From: Candidatus Rhodoferax mariagerensis
GTDB lineage: Bacteria > Pseudomonadota > Gammaproteobacteria > Burkholderiales > Burkholderiaceae_C
DNA length: 64,000 bases
Assembly: GCA_016719055.1 (NCBI GenBank)
Contig: JADKAW010000048.1
Location: 1 to 64,000 of the forward strand
Direction: 5' to 3'
The notes below the pieces were generated by a model that saw only the letters and a program-made list of their open reading frames with translations, was not told the DNA's origin and made no database searches. Shown one piece after another: positions 47,865 to 56,749 of the stretch. Both the position numbers and the translations under genes were made by a program. Position 1 is the stretch's first letter, and the number at the start of each line of letters is the position of its first letter.

Positions 47865-49028
47865 ATGACCAGGCGCGCCGACATCTATCGATTGTTCAAT
47901 CCATCCAACCACGAAAGCGGTGCCAACCGGCTGCGCTTTTTTGAAGTCCTGGTAAACCTTATAGGAATTGTTTCGGTTTCTGCCGGCACGCTCCATGAAA
48001 TGTCTACATCAGCACGGTCTCTTGCAGCACTGGTGACCGGCATTGTTGCCTCTTTGTTTTTGGCCGAATACCTTTTGCGCTTGTGGTTTGCGCCAGAGAT
48101 TCCCCACCCTTCCACGCTTACCACAGCTCAAGCCCGTTTACGCTGGGCACTGTCGCCCACCGGCGTGATTGATCTTCTGGCGATGATTCCAGCCTTGGCA
48201 GTCGCCTCGGGTGAGGCCCGTCTCGGTGCCGAGTCTGCCTCGGTGTTCGTGCTCTTGTGGGTTCTTAAACTTGCCACCGGTGCACCCGGCGTGGCACTGA
48301 TTGCGCGCGTCCTTCACAACCAGCGCTCTGCCCTGGGGGCAGTCGCTGCGCTTTTTGCTATCGTGCTGTTTTCCTCGGCAACCATTGCACATTGGCTGGA
48401 GGCGGAAACCCAGCCCCAGTTTTTTGGCAGCATTCCATCCTCGTTGTGGTGGGCGGTGGTGACCCTGACCACCACAGGGTACGGTGACGTTGTTCCACAG
48501 AGTCCAGTGGGCAGGCTACTCGGCGGGGTGGTCATGCTTTTCGGTATTTCGGTACTTGCCCTGTTGGCCGGTATTCTGGCCAACGGATTCGCTGATGAGG
48601 TGCGCCGGCGAGAATTTATCCGCATCTGGGACCTGGTTGCCAAAGTCCACTTCTTTTCCAATGTGGGTGCCATCGCGGTCGCAGATATTGTGGGGCAGTT
48701 GCGTTCGCGCAGTTTCTCGGCGGGGCAAACGGTGATCAGCAAGGGAGAAGCGGGTGACGCCATGTACTTTCTGGTCAGCGGCTCGGTCCGAGTGCAGATT
48801 GGTGCCCGCACCGAAATTCTGCATGAAGGCGCATTTTTTGGTGAAATGGCCCTGCTGGAGCGCAAGCCGCGCTCAGCCGACGTCGTGACGCTCACGCCGT
48901 GCACGACCCTGGTGCTGGACGTTGCGGACTTCTATCGCCTCGCCGGCATGCAACCCGGTCTGATCGCAGCGATCGAGGTAGAGGCAAAACGCCGTCGGGC
49001 CAAGGATAACGAGTCAGGTACCCAGTAA
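47865..49028 (+). CDS. Voltage-gated-like K+ channel with cyclic nucleotide-binding domain
   Basis: A 387-residue protein. A membrane part of five to six helices contains the K+ selectivity filter TLTTTGYGDVVPQSP near residue 202 and the inner helix GISVLALLAGILANGF. The C-terminal ~130 residues form a cNMP-binding domain: SKGEAGDAMYFLVSGSVRV, then FFGEMALLERKPRSADV with the conserved Glu and Arg that contact the nucleotide. The architecture is that of MloK1-type prokaryotic channels. RBS AAAAGGAAA. The palindromic element at 49040-49196 starts 12 bp after its stop. Confidence 0.92.
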   Translation: MTRRADIYRLFNPSNHESGANRLRFFEVLVNLIGIVSVSAGTLHEMSTSARSLAALVTGIVASLFLAEYLLRLWFAPEIPHPSTLTTAQARLRWALSPTGVIDLLAMIPALAVASGEARLGAESASVFVLLWVLKLATGAPGVALIARVLHNQRSALGAVAALFAIVLFSSATIAHWLEAETQPQFFGSIPSSLWWAVVTLTTTGYGDVVPQSPVGRLLGGVVMLFGISVLALLAGILANGFADEVRRREFIRIWDLVAKVHFFSNVGAIAVADIVGQLRSRSFSAGQTVISKGEAGDAMYFLVSGSVRVQIGARTEILHEGAFFGEMALLERKPRSADVVTLTPCTTLVLDVADFYRLAGMQPGLIAAIEVEAKRRRAKDNESGTQ

Positions 49029-49039
49029 CCGCTGGCCTG

Positions 49040-49196
49040 AGGGATGCAGAAATTGCAAATGTACCGTTTATGGCGAGTGCTGACGGGATGCAGTGCTAGG
49101 CGCAAGACGCGAAGTTTAGCCAGCTAAACGAGCAGATTGCAACGACGTAATGCGCCCGTCAGTGCCGCCAGAAATGGGACATTTGTGATTTCCCTT
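49040..49196. repeat. Large imperfect palindrome, copy 2 of the ~160 bp element
   Basis: Left arm AAATTGCAAATGTACCGTTT and TGGCGAGTGCTGACGGG pair with the right arm, whose reverse complement reads AAATCACAAATGTCCCATTT and TGGCGGCACTGACGGG. The centre has GCAGTGCTAGGCGCA, the hairpin GTTTAGC-CA-GCTAAAC and TTGCAACGACG. These are shared with the element at 3530-3690, although the outer arms differ. It lies directly after the channel gene. Confidence 0.75.
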
Positions 49197-49347
49197 AGGT
49201 TCAGGCGGTTGGTGTCTCGCTGCCAAGAGCCTCACAGTCATCAGGGTGCATGGGCTTTGTATGGCGCGATATCTGCTAAAAAATTGGGAAGTTTTTTCAA
49301 CAGACCCCATGCTTGCCCAGAAAGGTCACTGCAATGAATGAACCTAA

Positions 49348-49513
49348 TTTCCTCAGTTGATAGAAGTCTCAAAGGGCTGAAACCCAGCACTGGTGCGGGT
49401 TTCAGGCGGTTTTTTGGTTCTGCGCCGCAGTTCCTAATTGGTCTCACGGATCAACATGAAATCCTCAACCGCAACAATGGTTTAGTAGGTTTTTACGTTT
49501 TCAACTGAGGAAA
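49348..49513. repeat. 166 bp segment bounded by 13 bp perfect inverted repeats
   Basis: TTTCCTCAGTTGA at 49348-49360 is repeated inverted as TCAACTGAGGAAA at 49501-49513. Between them lies a strong terminator and no gene. It may be a miniature mobile element or a remnant. The right repeat includes the GAGGAAA ribosome-binding site of the broken gene that follows. Confidence 0.6.
49377..49415 (+). terminator. Rho-independent terminator
   Basis: CTGAAACCC and GGGTTTCAG form a perfect 9 bp stem with additional inner pairing (CAC/GTG), followed by GGCGGTTTTTT. Confidence 0.85.
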
Positions 49514-49518
49514 ATAGG

Positions 49519-50080
49519 ATGAATGGCTTTCGACAGCTGTCTTGCTGGTGGTCATACTCGGCTTTTTCCTGCTGCGCGAGGGCAGGCGGGCGTCTGCCGT
49601 CGAAAAGTGGATTGTCCCGCGGGGCTTGAGCCACCGGTTCCCGGTGCCGCCCGAGGGGCCGCAGTCGGCGGCAGATCTGGTGGTGCGCCTGAGTATGCAG
49701 GGTGCTCACAGGTGGGGTTTGGTGCTGGAAGGCACGCACGATGGTGTGCCGGTAACGATTGCCGAGCACGAAAGTTCGACATCCGTGAATTCGGCCGCCG
49801 AATGGTTCACCATTGTCACTTGGCCCATTGAAGGCGCGTCGGGGCGCATCTTCATGCACCGCGGCACTGGATCCCGGGTCCTGGCCAATGGTGCACAAGC
49901 CATCGGCAACGCGGTGCGGGAGCCGCTGTTCAACGCGCCGGGGCTAACTGGTGAGCGTCAAGGCCCGCGTGTCGAGACGCCTGGGGGATGGACTGTGTAC
50001 GGTGATCCGGGCGTGCGCGATGACTGGCTCACGCCAGAGAAGATGCGTGAACTCGACGCATGCCAATGCCTATACAAAGT
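49519..50080 (+). pseudogene. Remnant of a membrane-anchored protein of unknown family
   Basis: A good start exists at 49519 (GAGGAAAATAGG-ATG), but its frame soon leaves the apparent coding frame. The adjacent frame reads LSTAVLLVVILGFFLLREGR (a membrane anchor), then about 160 plausible soluble residues (VEKWIVPRGLSHRF, HRWGLVLEGTHDGVPVT, EWFTIVTWPIEGASGRIF, DPGVRDDWLTPEKMREL). A one-base shift within the first codons would join start and body. At the 3' end the frame runs on into the antisense of the ABC ATPase gene, so the true end is lost. I do not recognise the family. Confidence 0.45.
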
Positions 50081-50123
50081 GTTCCATCACGCCATTCGAT
50101 CACGTCTGGACGTTTGTGTTCGG

Positions 50124-50873
50124 CTAGAGGGCGATAGGATTAAAAACTGCTTGCAAGTTGCCACCCTGGCCCGAATCCGTATGCAGCCGCCCATCCACCA
50201 GCTCCAGCCGCCGGTCGCAACGCTCGGCCAGATGCGCATCGTGGGTGACCACCAGAAACGTGATGCCACGCTCGGCGTGCAAGCGGCGCAACAGCACAAA
50301 CACCTCGCTGCTGGCGGCCTGGTCCAGGTTGCCGGTGGGCTCATCGGCCAGCACCAGCGGTGGGTCGAGCATCACGGCGCGTGCAATCGCAACGCGCTGC
50401 TGCATGCCGCCTGACAGCTCGGCCGGGCGTTTGTTCTCTGCACCGGCCAGCCCCACGTCGGCCAGCAGGTCACGCGCGTGCTGTAACTGCTGCGCGCTGA
50501 CCTGGCCGTTGATCATCATCGCCAGCAGGGTGACGTTTTCCAGCGCTGTAAAGGCCGGCAGCAGGTGGTGGAACTGAAACACAAAACCCAGCGTTTGGCG
50601 CCGGCGCAGCGTCAACCCTGCATCATCCAGACCGCGCATTTCCTCGCCTTGCAGCAGGTATGAGCCGGTTGTCATAGGCTCCAGCAGCCCCAAGATGTTG
50701 AGCAGCGTGCTTTTGCCTGAGCCAGACGGCCCCATCAGCGCGACAAACTCGCCGTGTGCCAGGGTCAGGTCGATGCCGTGCAACACCTCGGTCTGGCTGG
50801 GCAGGCCCAGGTTGTAGCTTTTGTGGATGTCACGCAGCACTATCAAAGGTGTAGCTGCCTGCGCTTGTTGCAT
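50124..50873 (-). CDS. ABC transporter ATPase (LolD/MacB-type)
   Basis: About 249 residues. Walker A GPSGSGKSTLLNIL, Q-loop region FVFQFHHLLPAF, signature LSGGMQQRVAIARAV, Walker B PLVLADEPTGNLD and the H-loop in VVTHDAHLAERC. The class is the small ATPase that works with MacB/FtsX-like permeases. The likely start, ATG at 50873 (MQQAQAATPLIVLRD), and its first codons lie inside a short-repeat copy, and no clear RBS precedes it. A TTG or GTG a few codons later is possible. It is the last gene of a three-gene exporter operon. Confidence 0.92.
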   Translation of the reverse strand: MQQAQAATPLIVLRDIHKSYNLGLPSQTEVLHGIDLTLAHGEFVALMGPSGSGKSTLLNILGLLEPMTTGSYLLQGEEMRGLDDAGLTLRRRQTLGFVFQFHHLLPAFTALENVTLLAMMINGQVSAQQLQHARDLLADVGLAGAENKRPAELSGGMQQRVAIARAVMLDPPLVLADEPTGNLDQAASSEVFVLLRRLHAERGITFLVVTHDAHLAERCDRRLELVDGRLHTDSGQGGNLQAVFNPIAL

Positions 50874-50895
50874 AAGGGGTAGAGGCCTAAAAAGC
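50844..50895 (+). repeat. Short interspersed repeat at the ABC ATPase start, copy 12
   Basis: AGGTGTAGCTGCCTGCGCTT then GTTGCATAAGGGGTAGAGGC. It fills the gap to the permease stop (50896) and reaches about 10 codons into the ATPase gene, supplying its ATG. Confidence 0.75.
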
Positions 50896-52122
50896 TTATA
50901 AACGGATGGCTTGCGCCGGGTCCATGGCGGCGGCCCGGCGCGCCGGTGCGATGGCCGCCAGCACGCCGCACACACTGGCGATCACGGCCACGTTGAGCCC
51001 CACGCGCCAGGGCAAGGTGATGTTGAACAGCGGCAAGCCATCCGAGCCTTTCACAAAATGGGTAAAGGCCCAGATCAGTGCCACCGCCAGCAGCAGCCCG
51101 AGCACCGAGCCCAGCACGCCCACCACCGCGCCCTGCAGCAAAAACACCCGCAAAATTTGCGCCCGTGTGGTACCCATGGCGCGCAGGATGCCGATCTCGC
51201 GCCCCTTTTGCACCACCGACACCACCAGCACGCTGGCAATGCCCAGCACCACCACCACCATCACCACGCTGCGGATGATGCCGGTGCTGACCGACTGCGC
51301 GTTCAGCGCCGACACCAGTTGCGCGTTGTTCTCTTGCCAGCTCTCGACCTTGTAGGGGTAGCGCGTGCGCAGGTCTTCGGCCAGGGTTTGTGCGGTCCAC
51401 ACGTCAAACAGGGTGATGTCCAGATTGGTCGCACCGCCGGGCAGCCCCAGCAGGTTTTGCGCCGCGCGCAGCGGCACGATGACGGTGCGCCGGTTCAGGT
51501 CGCGCACGCCCAGGTCCACCAGCGCGGTGACCCGCACCGATTCGTTGACGGTGCCGGTTTGCACGGTAAAGCGGTCGCCCACGCGCACGCCCAGGTCGGC
51601 GGCCAGGTCGCGCCCGACAATGCCTTCGCCCGGGGCCAGCCGTGCCACACCGCTGACCACCTTGCCACGCAGGTCAACAATGCGGTCGTAGCGGTCCAGG
51701 TCCACGCCCAGCAGGGCAATCGACTGCTGGGCTTCACCACGCAGCGCCAGACCAGAGCCCGACACCATGGGCGACACCGACGAGACCTCGGGCATGGCTT
51801 CGAGCACCGGCACCAGCATCTGCCAGTTGACCACCGAGCGCAGGCGCTGCGCTCGGGGCTGGGTTTCAAACCAGGTGGTCTCGCCCGGCTGAACGGCGCG
51901 GGCCGGTTGCACCACGTCTTGGGGCGAGCGCAGCGTGATGTGGCCCTGGGCGCCGAGCGTCTTGTTCAGGGTGCTGGCTTGCAGTCCGGCGATGAGTGCC
52001 GAGATATAAGCCACCACCGCCACGCCGGCCGCCACGCCGACAATGATGAGCAGCGTTTGCATGCGCCCCTCGCGCAAAAAGCGCAGCGCCACCAGCCATT
52101 CAAAACCAAGGCTTTTTCCCAT
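50896..52122 (-). CDS. ABC transporter permease (MacB/FtsX type)
   Basis: A 408-residue protein. It has one N-terminal helix (LLIIVGVAAGVAVVAYISAL), a large periplasmic MacB-like domain of ~230 residues, and three C-terminal helices including VVVVLGIASVLVVSVVQKGR and GAVVGVLGSVLGLLLAVAL, then the FtsX-type ending ARRAAAMDPAQAIRL. It works as a dimer with the ATPase. The start shares one base with the stop of the adaptor gene (TAATG). Confidence 0.93.
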   Translation of the reverse strand: MGKSLGFEWLVALRFLREGRMQTLLIIVGVAAGVAVVAYISALIAGLQASTLNKTLGAQGHITLRSPQDVVQPARAVQPGETTWFETQPRAQRLRSVVNWQMLVPVLEAMPEVSSVSPMVSGSGLALRGEAQQSIALLGVDLDRYDRIVDLRGKVVSGVARLAPGEGIVGRDLAADLGVRVGDRFTVQTGTVNESVRVTALVDLGVRDLNRRTVIVPLRAAQNLLGLPGGATNLDITLFDVWTAQTLAEDLRTRYPYKVESWQENNAQLVSALNAQSVSTGIIRSVVMVVVVLGIASVLVVSVVQKGREIGILRAMGTTRAQILRVFLLQGAVVGVLGSVLGLLLAVALIWAFTHFVKGSDGLPLFNITLPWRVGLNVAVIASVCGVLAAIAPARRAAAMDPAQAIRL

Positions 52123-53447
52123 TAGCGCCCCATGGCGTTGGTTAGCGCGGCACCGGCTGCACCTGCGGAACCCGCGGTCGCCCCTGGCGAAGCTGGTGTG
52201 GTGCTGGCCAATGGGGCGGCTGCGTCGCGCACTCGCACCCTTTGACCGGCTTGCACGCCGTTGCCCAGCAGCAGCGTGTCACCGGCCTTTAACCCGTCAA
52301 GCACCTCGACCGCTTGCAGCGAGCGCACACCGACGCGGATGCGCTGCAGCTGTGCCCGGCCGTCCACCGCCAGCAGCACGTCGGCCGCGTCATCCGTCGC
52401 ACCCGGTGCCGTGCGCAGCGCGGCCAGGGGCACGGTCAAGGTCTGGTCGCGCCGTGCAGTTTCCACTTCGACCGATAGCGTCATGTCCTCACGCAAAAAA
52501 GCCGGAGCGGGCTGGTCAAGCGTCAGCGTGACTTCGACCGCACCGCGTTGCACATCCACCGCTGGGGCGATAAACGCCACCTTCGCCGCCAGACGCTGGC
52601 CGGCAAACGCATCCGCTACCACGGTGGCGGGCTGCCCCGGCATGAGTTCGGCCAGAAAACGTTCGTCCACCTGCGCTTTGAGCTGCGTGGGGCCGGCCAG
52701 GGCCAGACTCAGCAGGGCGCGCCCGGGTTGCGCGATTTGCCCCGGCTCCACGGAGCGCGTCAGCACCCGGGCATCACTTGGCGCGCGCAGCACCGCCTGG
52801 TTGAGCCGCGCTTGTGCTGCTTGTGTGGCAGCGCGTGCGGCCTCCAACTGCGCCTGGGCCTGGCTGATCTCGGTGCCCGATTCGGTGCTGGCCTGCACCT
52901 GAGCTGCGGCACCAGTTTGCGCTGCCTGCGCCACGTTCAGGGCACGTTGCGCTTCATCAAGGCGTGCCGGGCTCACGAAACCCTGGGCAACGAGCTGCTG
53001 GGTGCGCGCCACATCCGCTTGCGCCGCATGCACCGTGGCCTGCGCTTGCGCCAGGCTGGCCTGGGTTTGGGCCCGGCCGGTGGAGCGCAAGCCCAGCAGT
53101 CTGGCCTGCGCCTGGGTCTGGGCCGCCTGGGCCTGGGCCAGTGCCGCCTGCAGTTCATCAGACTCCAGCCGCACCAGGGCGTCGCCGGCACGCACCTGCG
53201 CCCCCTCACGCACCAGCACTTGGGCTACCCGCGCGGTGACGGTGCTGCCCAGCTCCACCCGCGCCAGCGTGGCCACGCGCGCCGAGAACTGCACACTGCG
53301 CACCAGGCGGGTGGTTTGCACCGTGACACCGTCTACCAGGTGCGGGCGCAGGCCCAGCCACAACAGCACGGCCAGCAATATCAGCAGCAAGGGGATCAGC
53401 CACCGGCGCTGGCGTGTCAGTGGGGTGCCTAAAGTCGTGAGATTCAT
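52122..53447 (-). CDS. Periplasmic adaptor subunit (HlyD/MacA family)
   Basis: A 441-residue membrane-fusion protein. It has an N-terminal anchor (WLIPLLLILLAVLLWLGL), a biotinyl-lipoyl-like part (VAQVLVREGAQVRAGDALVRL), a long Ala/Gln-rich coiled-coil hairpin (residues about 105-210), then beta-barrel and membrane-proximal parts and an Ala/Pro-rich tail. The ATG at 53447 is preferred because the upstream extension has no coding character. First gene of the adaptor-permease-ATPase exporter; the substrate is unknown. Confidence 0.92.
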   Translation of the reverse strand: MNLTTLGTPLTRQRRWLIPLLLILLAVLLWLGLRPHLVDGVTVQTTRLVRSVQFSARVATLARVELGSTVTARVAQVLVREGAQVRAGDALVRLESDELQAALAQAQAAQTQAQARLLGLRSTGRAQTQASLAQAQATVHAAQADVARTQQLVAQGFVSPARLDEAQRALNVAQAAQTGAAAQVQASTESGTEISQAQAQLEAARAATQAAQARLNQAVLRAPSDARVLTRSVEPGQIAQPGRALLSLALAGPTQLKAQVDERFLAELMPGQPATVVADAFAGQRLAAKVAFIAPAVDVQRGAVEVTLTLDQPAPAFLREDMTLSVEVETARRDQTLTVPLAALRTAPGATDDAADVLLAVDGRAQLQRIRVGVRSLQAVEVLDGLKAGDTLLLGNGVQAGQRVRVRDAAAPLASTTPASPGATAGSAGAAGAALTNAMGR

Positions 53448-53597
53448 GGGTCGATGGTAGCGAGTGCCAGCGGCGGGCACGTTATTCCATTTCCATATCA
53501 ATCCGACATGTTGTTGCTTCACCTTGCCGTGCTAAAGCACTGTCTGCGGCTTCGCGCCTAATGTCGCATCGATCTAGAAACGGAATTAAGTGGTTGC

Positions 53598-54575
53598 TCA
53601 AGCCGGGTTGTCTACGAAAAAATTCACTGGCAGCCCGGTCACATCAACCCGCATCGACAACACCGCGCCCGACAGCGGAAAAGCCTCAAGCTCTTTGGCG
53701 CTGCGGTGGTGGCGGGCGCTGGTGACATACAGGGTTTTGAGGTCTTCGCCGCCAAAACAGACTGCGGTGGGGCATTGCAACGGCACCGGGTTTTCGGCCA
53801 GCAAACTGCCGTCGGGGGCAAACTGGGCGATGCGCCGGCCCTCAAACAGGGCGACCCAGTAGTTGCCCTGGGTGTCCACTGCGGCACCGTCTGGCCGGCC
53901 TCGATACAAACCGTTGTCAGCATCTTGTGGATCGATTTGCCAGCCGTCAAGCTTGGGCCGGAAGCTGGCAAATTCGGTTCGGTTGGTCAGCGTGTTGCTG
54001 CCCAGGTCGTAGTCCCAGGCCCACACCGTGTGGCTGGGGGTGTCGGCCCAGTACAGCTTGCGGTTGTCGGGGCTGAAGGCCAGGCCGTTGGCGGTAAAGG
54101 CGGGCACGTCCGCCGGGTTCAGCATGCAGTCCACGCGCGGTTGCGGGCCTTTTGCTGCCACGTTGCGCGCATCAATGCAGTACAGCGCGGCATTGCCATG
54201 CACGCGGGTTTCGTCCAGGGTGCCGACCCAAAAACGACCCAGTGCGTCACATTTGCCATCATTGGCGCGGTGGTCCGCGGGGTCGTAGGGCAGTGTGGTC
54301 AGCCATGTCAGTGGGCCGCCCCACTCGGGCGCGCGAAACACACCATCGCGCAGGGCAATCACCAGGCCGCCACTGGCGGCCGGGGCGATGCAACCGGGCT
54401 CGCTGGGCATGTCCCAGGCTTCTGCCGTGCCCATGTAGATGTTGGCACGCAAGATCTGTTTGCCCGAAATGTCCACCCAATACAGCATTTGCTCGCGGGG
54501 ATGCCAGAACGGCGACTCGCCCAGGGCATAGCTGGCGGGGGTGACGGTTTGCCAGGGAGTGGCTTGCGATTGCAT
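53598..54575 (-). CDS. SMP-30/gluconolactonase family protein
   Basis: A 325-residue six-bladed beta-propeller. Metal-binding and fold landmarks: LGESPFWHPREQMLYWVDI, PHRAND-type HRANDGKCDALGRFWVGTLD, GLAFSPDNRKLYWADT and GAAVDTQGNYWVALFEG. These enzymes hydrolyse sugar lactones. ATG at 54575 follows AAGGAA. It sits 26 bp downstream of the XRE-cupin regulator on the same strand. Confidence 0.9.
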   Translation of the reverse strand: MQSQATPWQTVTPASYALGESPFWHPREQMLYWVDISGKQILRANIYMGTAEAWDMPSEPGCIAPAASGGLVIALRDGVFRAPEWGGPLTWLTTLPYDPADHRANDGKCDALGRFWVGTLDETRVHGNAALYCIDARNVAAKGPQPRVDCMLNPADVPAFTANGLAFSPDNRKLYWADTPSHTVWAWDYDLGSNTLTNRTEFASFRPKLDGWQIDPQDADNGLYRGRPDGAAVDTQGNYWVALFEGRRIAQFAPDGSLLAENPVPLQCPTAVCFGGEDLKTLYVTSARHHRSAKELEAFPLSGAVLSMRVDVTGLPVNFFVDNPA

Positions 54576-54601
54576 GAAATTCCTTTTTGTGGTGTCCGGC
54601 A

Positions 54602-55231
54602 TCAGTTGCCATTGTTGCCGTAGATGATGATGGAGAGAAAACGGATCGGTTTATTGAGCAGGCGCTCGGGGCCATGGGTGATTTCACCCTCAAACGTGAG
54701 CGTGTCGCCGGGTTCGAGCACATACACGGTCTGGCCGTGGCGGTATTCCAGCGTGCCTTCAATCATGTGAATGAACTCGGTGCCGGGGTGCTGAAAGGTC
54801 GGAAAGCTCTCTGACTGTTCGTCCATGCTGATCATGAACGGCTCAAACAGCTTGACCGGCCCCTGGTCGTAGGCCAGCAGCTCGTAACTGTGCCCGCTTT
54901 TGGTGCCGCGGCGCACCACCTCCATGCCTTGCCCCTTTTTGACGTGTTGAGCGCTGCCGGTGGGTGCGTCGTAATGCCGAAACAGCATCGACATCGACAC
55001 CCCCAGCGCGCGGGCAATACGGCTCAGCGAGTCCAGGCCAGGCGTGATCTGGCCGGTTTCTATCTTGGACAGCATGCCCCGGCTGATCTCGGCCTGCTCG
55101 GACACCTGGGCAATGGTGAGCTTGTGGCGCTGGCGCAGTTCTCGAATGGCATTGCCCAGCGCCTGGGTCAACAAAGGGGCAGTGTCAGCATTTGTTTCAG
55201 TTTGGTCCGAAATTTGCTTAATATTTTTCAT
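54602..55231 (-). CDS. XRE-family regulator with C-terminal cupin domain
   Basis: A 209-residue regulator. The N-terminal helix-turn-helix is [20 protein letters not shown] followed by [19 protein letters not shown]. The C-terminal cupin has [20 protein letters not shown] and [20 protein letters not shown], a small-molecule sensing fold. Such proteins (PuuR/SutR-like) often control neighbouring amine or amino-acid genes. It diverges from glnT with a 53 bp gap, so it probably regulates the glnT-glx operon and itself. Confidence 0.92.
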   Translation of the reverse strand: MKNIKQISDQTETNADTAPLLTQALGNAIRELRQRHKLTIAQVSEQAEISRGMLSKIETGQITPGLDSLSRIARALGVSMSMLFRHYDAPTGSAQHVKKGQGMEVVRRGTKSGHSYELLAYDQGPVKLFEPFMISMDEQSESFPTFQHPGTEFIHMIEGTLEYRHGQTVYVLEPGDTLTFEGEITHGPERLLNKPIRFLSIIIYGNNGN

Positions 55232-55284
55232 CAGTAGAAACAAATGTGCCTATAGAGAACTTTTTAGACAGGAACACCCCCATT

Positions 55285-56643
55285 ATGAAAGCTTCCGGCT
55301 CCCCACCCAAATTCGCCACGGCCAGCGAGGCACAGGCCTGGCTGACGCAACAGGGCATCAAATATGTGCTGGCCCAGTTTGTCGACATCCATGGCGTGGC
55401 CAAAGCCAAATCGGTGCCGGTTGAGCATTTGCCCTCGGTGCTGAAAGACGGTGCCGGTTTTGCCGGCTTTGCCATCTGGGGTGTGGGCATCGAGCCCAAT
55501 GGCCCGGACTTTATGGCGGTGGGCGACCTCGCCACGCTGGCACCGGTGCCGTGGCAGCCGGGGCTGGCGCGCATTGTGTGTGAAGGGCATGTGAATGGTC
55601 AGCCCTGGGTTTATGACTCGCGCGTGGTGCTCAAGAAGCAGACCGCCCGCCTGGCCGAGCGGGGTCTGACCATTTTCACCGGGCTGGAGCCTGAGTTTTC
55701 GCTGCTCAAACGCACTGCCAGTGGTGGCATTGAGCCCTGTGACGCCACCGACACGCTGGCCAAGCCCTGTTATGACTATAAGGGCCTGTCACGCACCCGG
55801 GTCTATCTGGAAAAGCTCTCTGACTGCATGCGCGCCGCCGGGCTGGACGTGTACCAGATCGACCACGAAGACGCCAACGGCCAGTTTGAACTGAACTACA
55901 CCTATGCCGACGGCCTGACCTCGGCTGACCATTTCATTTTTTTCAAGATGGCGGCCACCGAGATCGCCAACGAGATGGGGCTGATCTGCTCTTTCATGCC
56001 CAAGCCCTTTAGCAACCGCCCTGGCAACGGCATGCACATGCATGTGTCGCTCGGTGACGGCAAACGCAACCTGTTTGAGGACGACACCGATCCCAATGGC
56101 CTGCACCTGTCGCCGTTGGCCTACAACTTTTTGGGTGGCTTGCTGGCACACGCGCCGGCGCTCACTGCGCTGGCCTGCCCCACTGTAAATTCTTACAAGC
56201 GGCTGGTGGTCGGCCGTTCCCTCACGGGCTCAACCTGGGCGCCGGCTTACATCAGTTATGGCGACAACAACCGATCCACCATGGTGCGCATCCCCAAAGG
56301 GCGCCTCGAATTGCGCCTGCCCGACGGCTCCTGCAACCCCTACCTGGCCACCGCCGCGCTGATTGCCGCCGGGCTCGACGGTATTGACCGCAAGCTGGAC
56401 CCCGGCGCGCCGCACAACGATAACCTGTACGCCCTGACGCCTGAACAGCTCAAAGAGCGCGGCATTCAGGTGTTGCCGCAAAACCTGGAGCAGGCGCTGA
56501 ACGCGCTGGAGGCCGACAAGGTGATTTGCGACGCACTCGGGCCGGTGGCGGCTGAGTTTTTAACGCTGAAACGCGCCGAGTGGCTGGAGTACATGCGTTT
56601 TGTGTCGGATTGGGAGCTGAAGAGTTATCTGGAGTTTTTCTGA
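55285..56643 (+). CDS. glnT: Glutamine synthetase type III / gamma-glutamylmethylamide synthetase-like
   Basis: A 452-residue member of the GS fold: [20 protein letters not shown] at the start, metal-ligand Glu residues around [29 protein letters not shown], the ATP/adenylate loop region [20 protein letters not shown] and [20 protein letters not shown]. The GlnT/GmaS branch is linked to glxBCD genes, as here. It may use ammonium or methylamine as the amine donor. ATG at 55285 with AGGAA upstream is preferred over 55246. Confidence 0.9.
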   Translation: MKASGSPPKFATASEAQAWLTQQGIKYVLAQFVDIHGVAKAKSVPVEHLPSVLKDGAGFAGFAIWGVGIEPNGPDFMAVGDLATLAPVPWQPGLARIVCEGHVNGQPWVYDSRVVLKKQTARLAERGLTIFTGLEPEFSLLKRTASGGIEPCDATDTLAKPCYDYKGLSRTRVYLEKLSDCMRAAGLDVYQIDHEDANGQFELNYTYADGLTSADHFIFFKMAATEIANEMGLICSFMPKPFSNRPGNGMHMHVSLGDGKRNLFEDDTDPNGLHLSPLAYNFLGGLLAHAPALTALACPTVNSYKRLVVGRSLTGSTWAPAYISYGDNNRSTMVRIPKGRLELRLPDGSCNPYLATAALIAAGLDGIDRKLDPGAPHNDNLYALTPEQLKERGIQVLPQNLEQALNALEADKVICDALGPVAAEFLTLKRAEWLEYMRFVSDWELKSYLEFF

Positions 56644-56663
56644 AAACGCCATTAAACACTCTG

Positions 56664-56713
56664 TAAATTATAGCTATCAGCGCATATTCCATAAGGGCTA
56701 GAGCCCAATTTCA
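56664..56713 (+). repeat. Short interspersed repeat between glnT and glxB, copy 13
   Basis: AATTATAGCTATCAGCGCAT then ATTCCATAAGGGCTAGAGCC. The closest match to consensus in the window. It sits in the 106 bp intercistronic gap. Confidence 0.85.
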
Positions 56714-56749
56714 TTCTTAAACTCATCTCAAAACCAGGAAGGCCACGCC

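Noticed and set aside
52548..53432. Long plus-strand open frame across the HlyD adaptor gene
   Set aside because: Antisense of a high-GC coiled-coil gene; no domain pattern.
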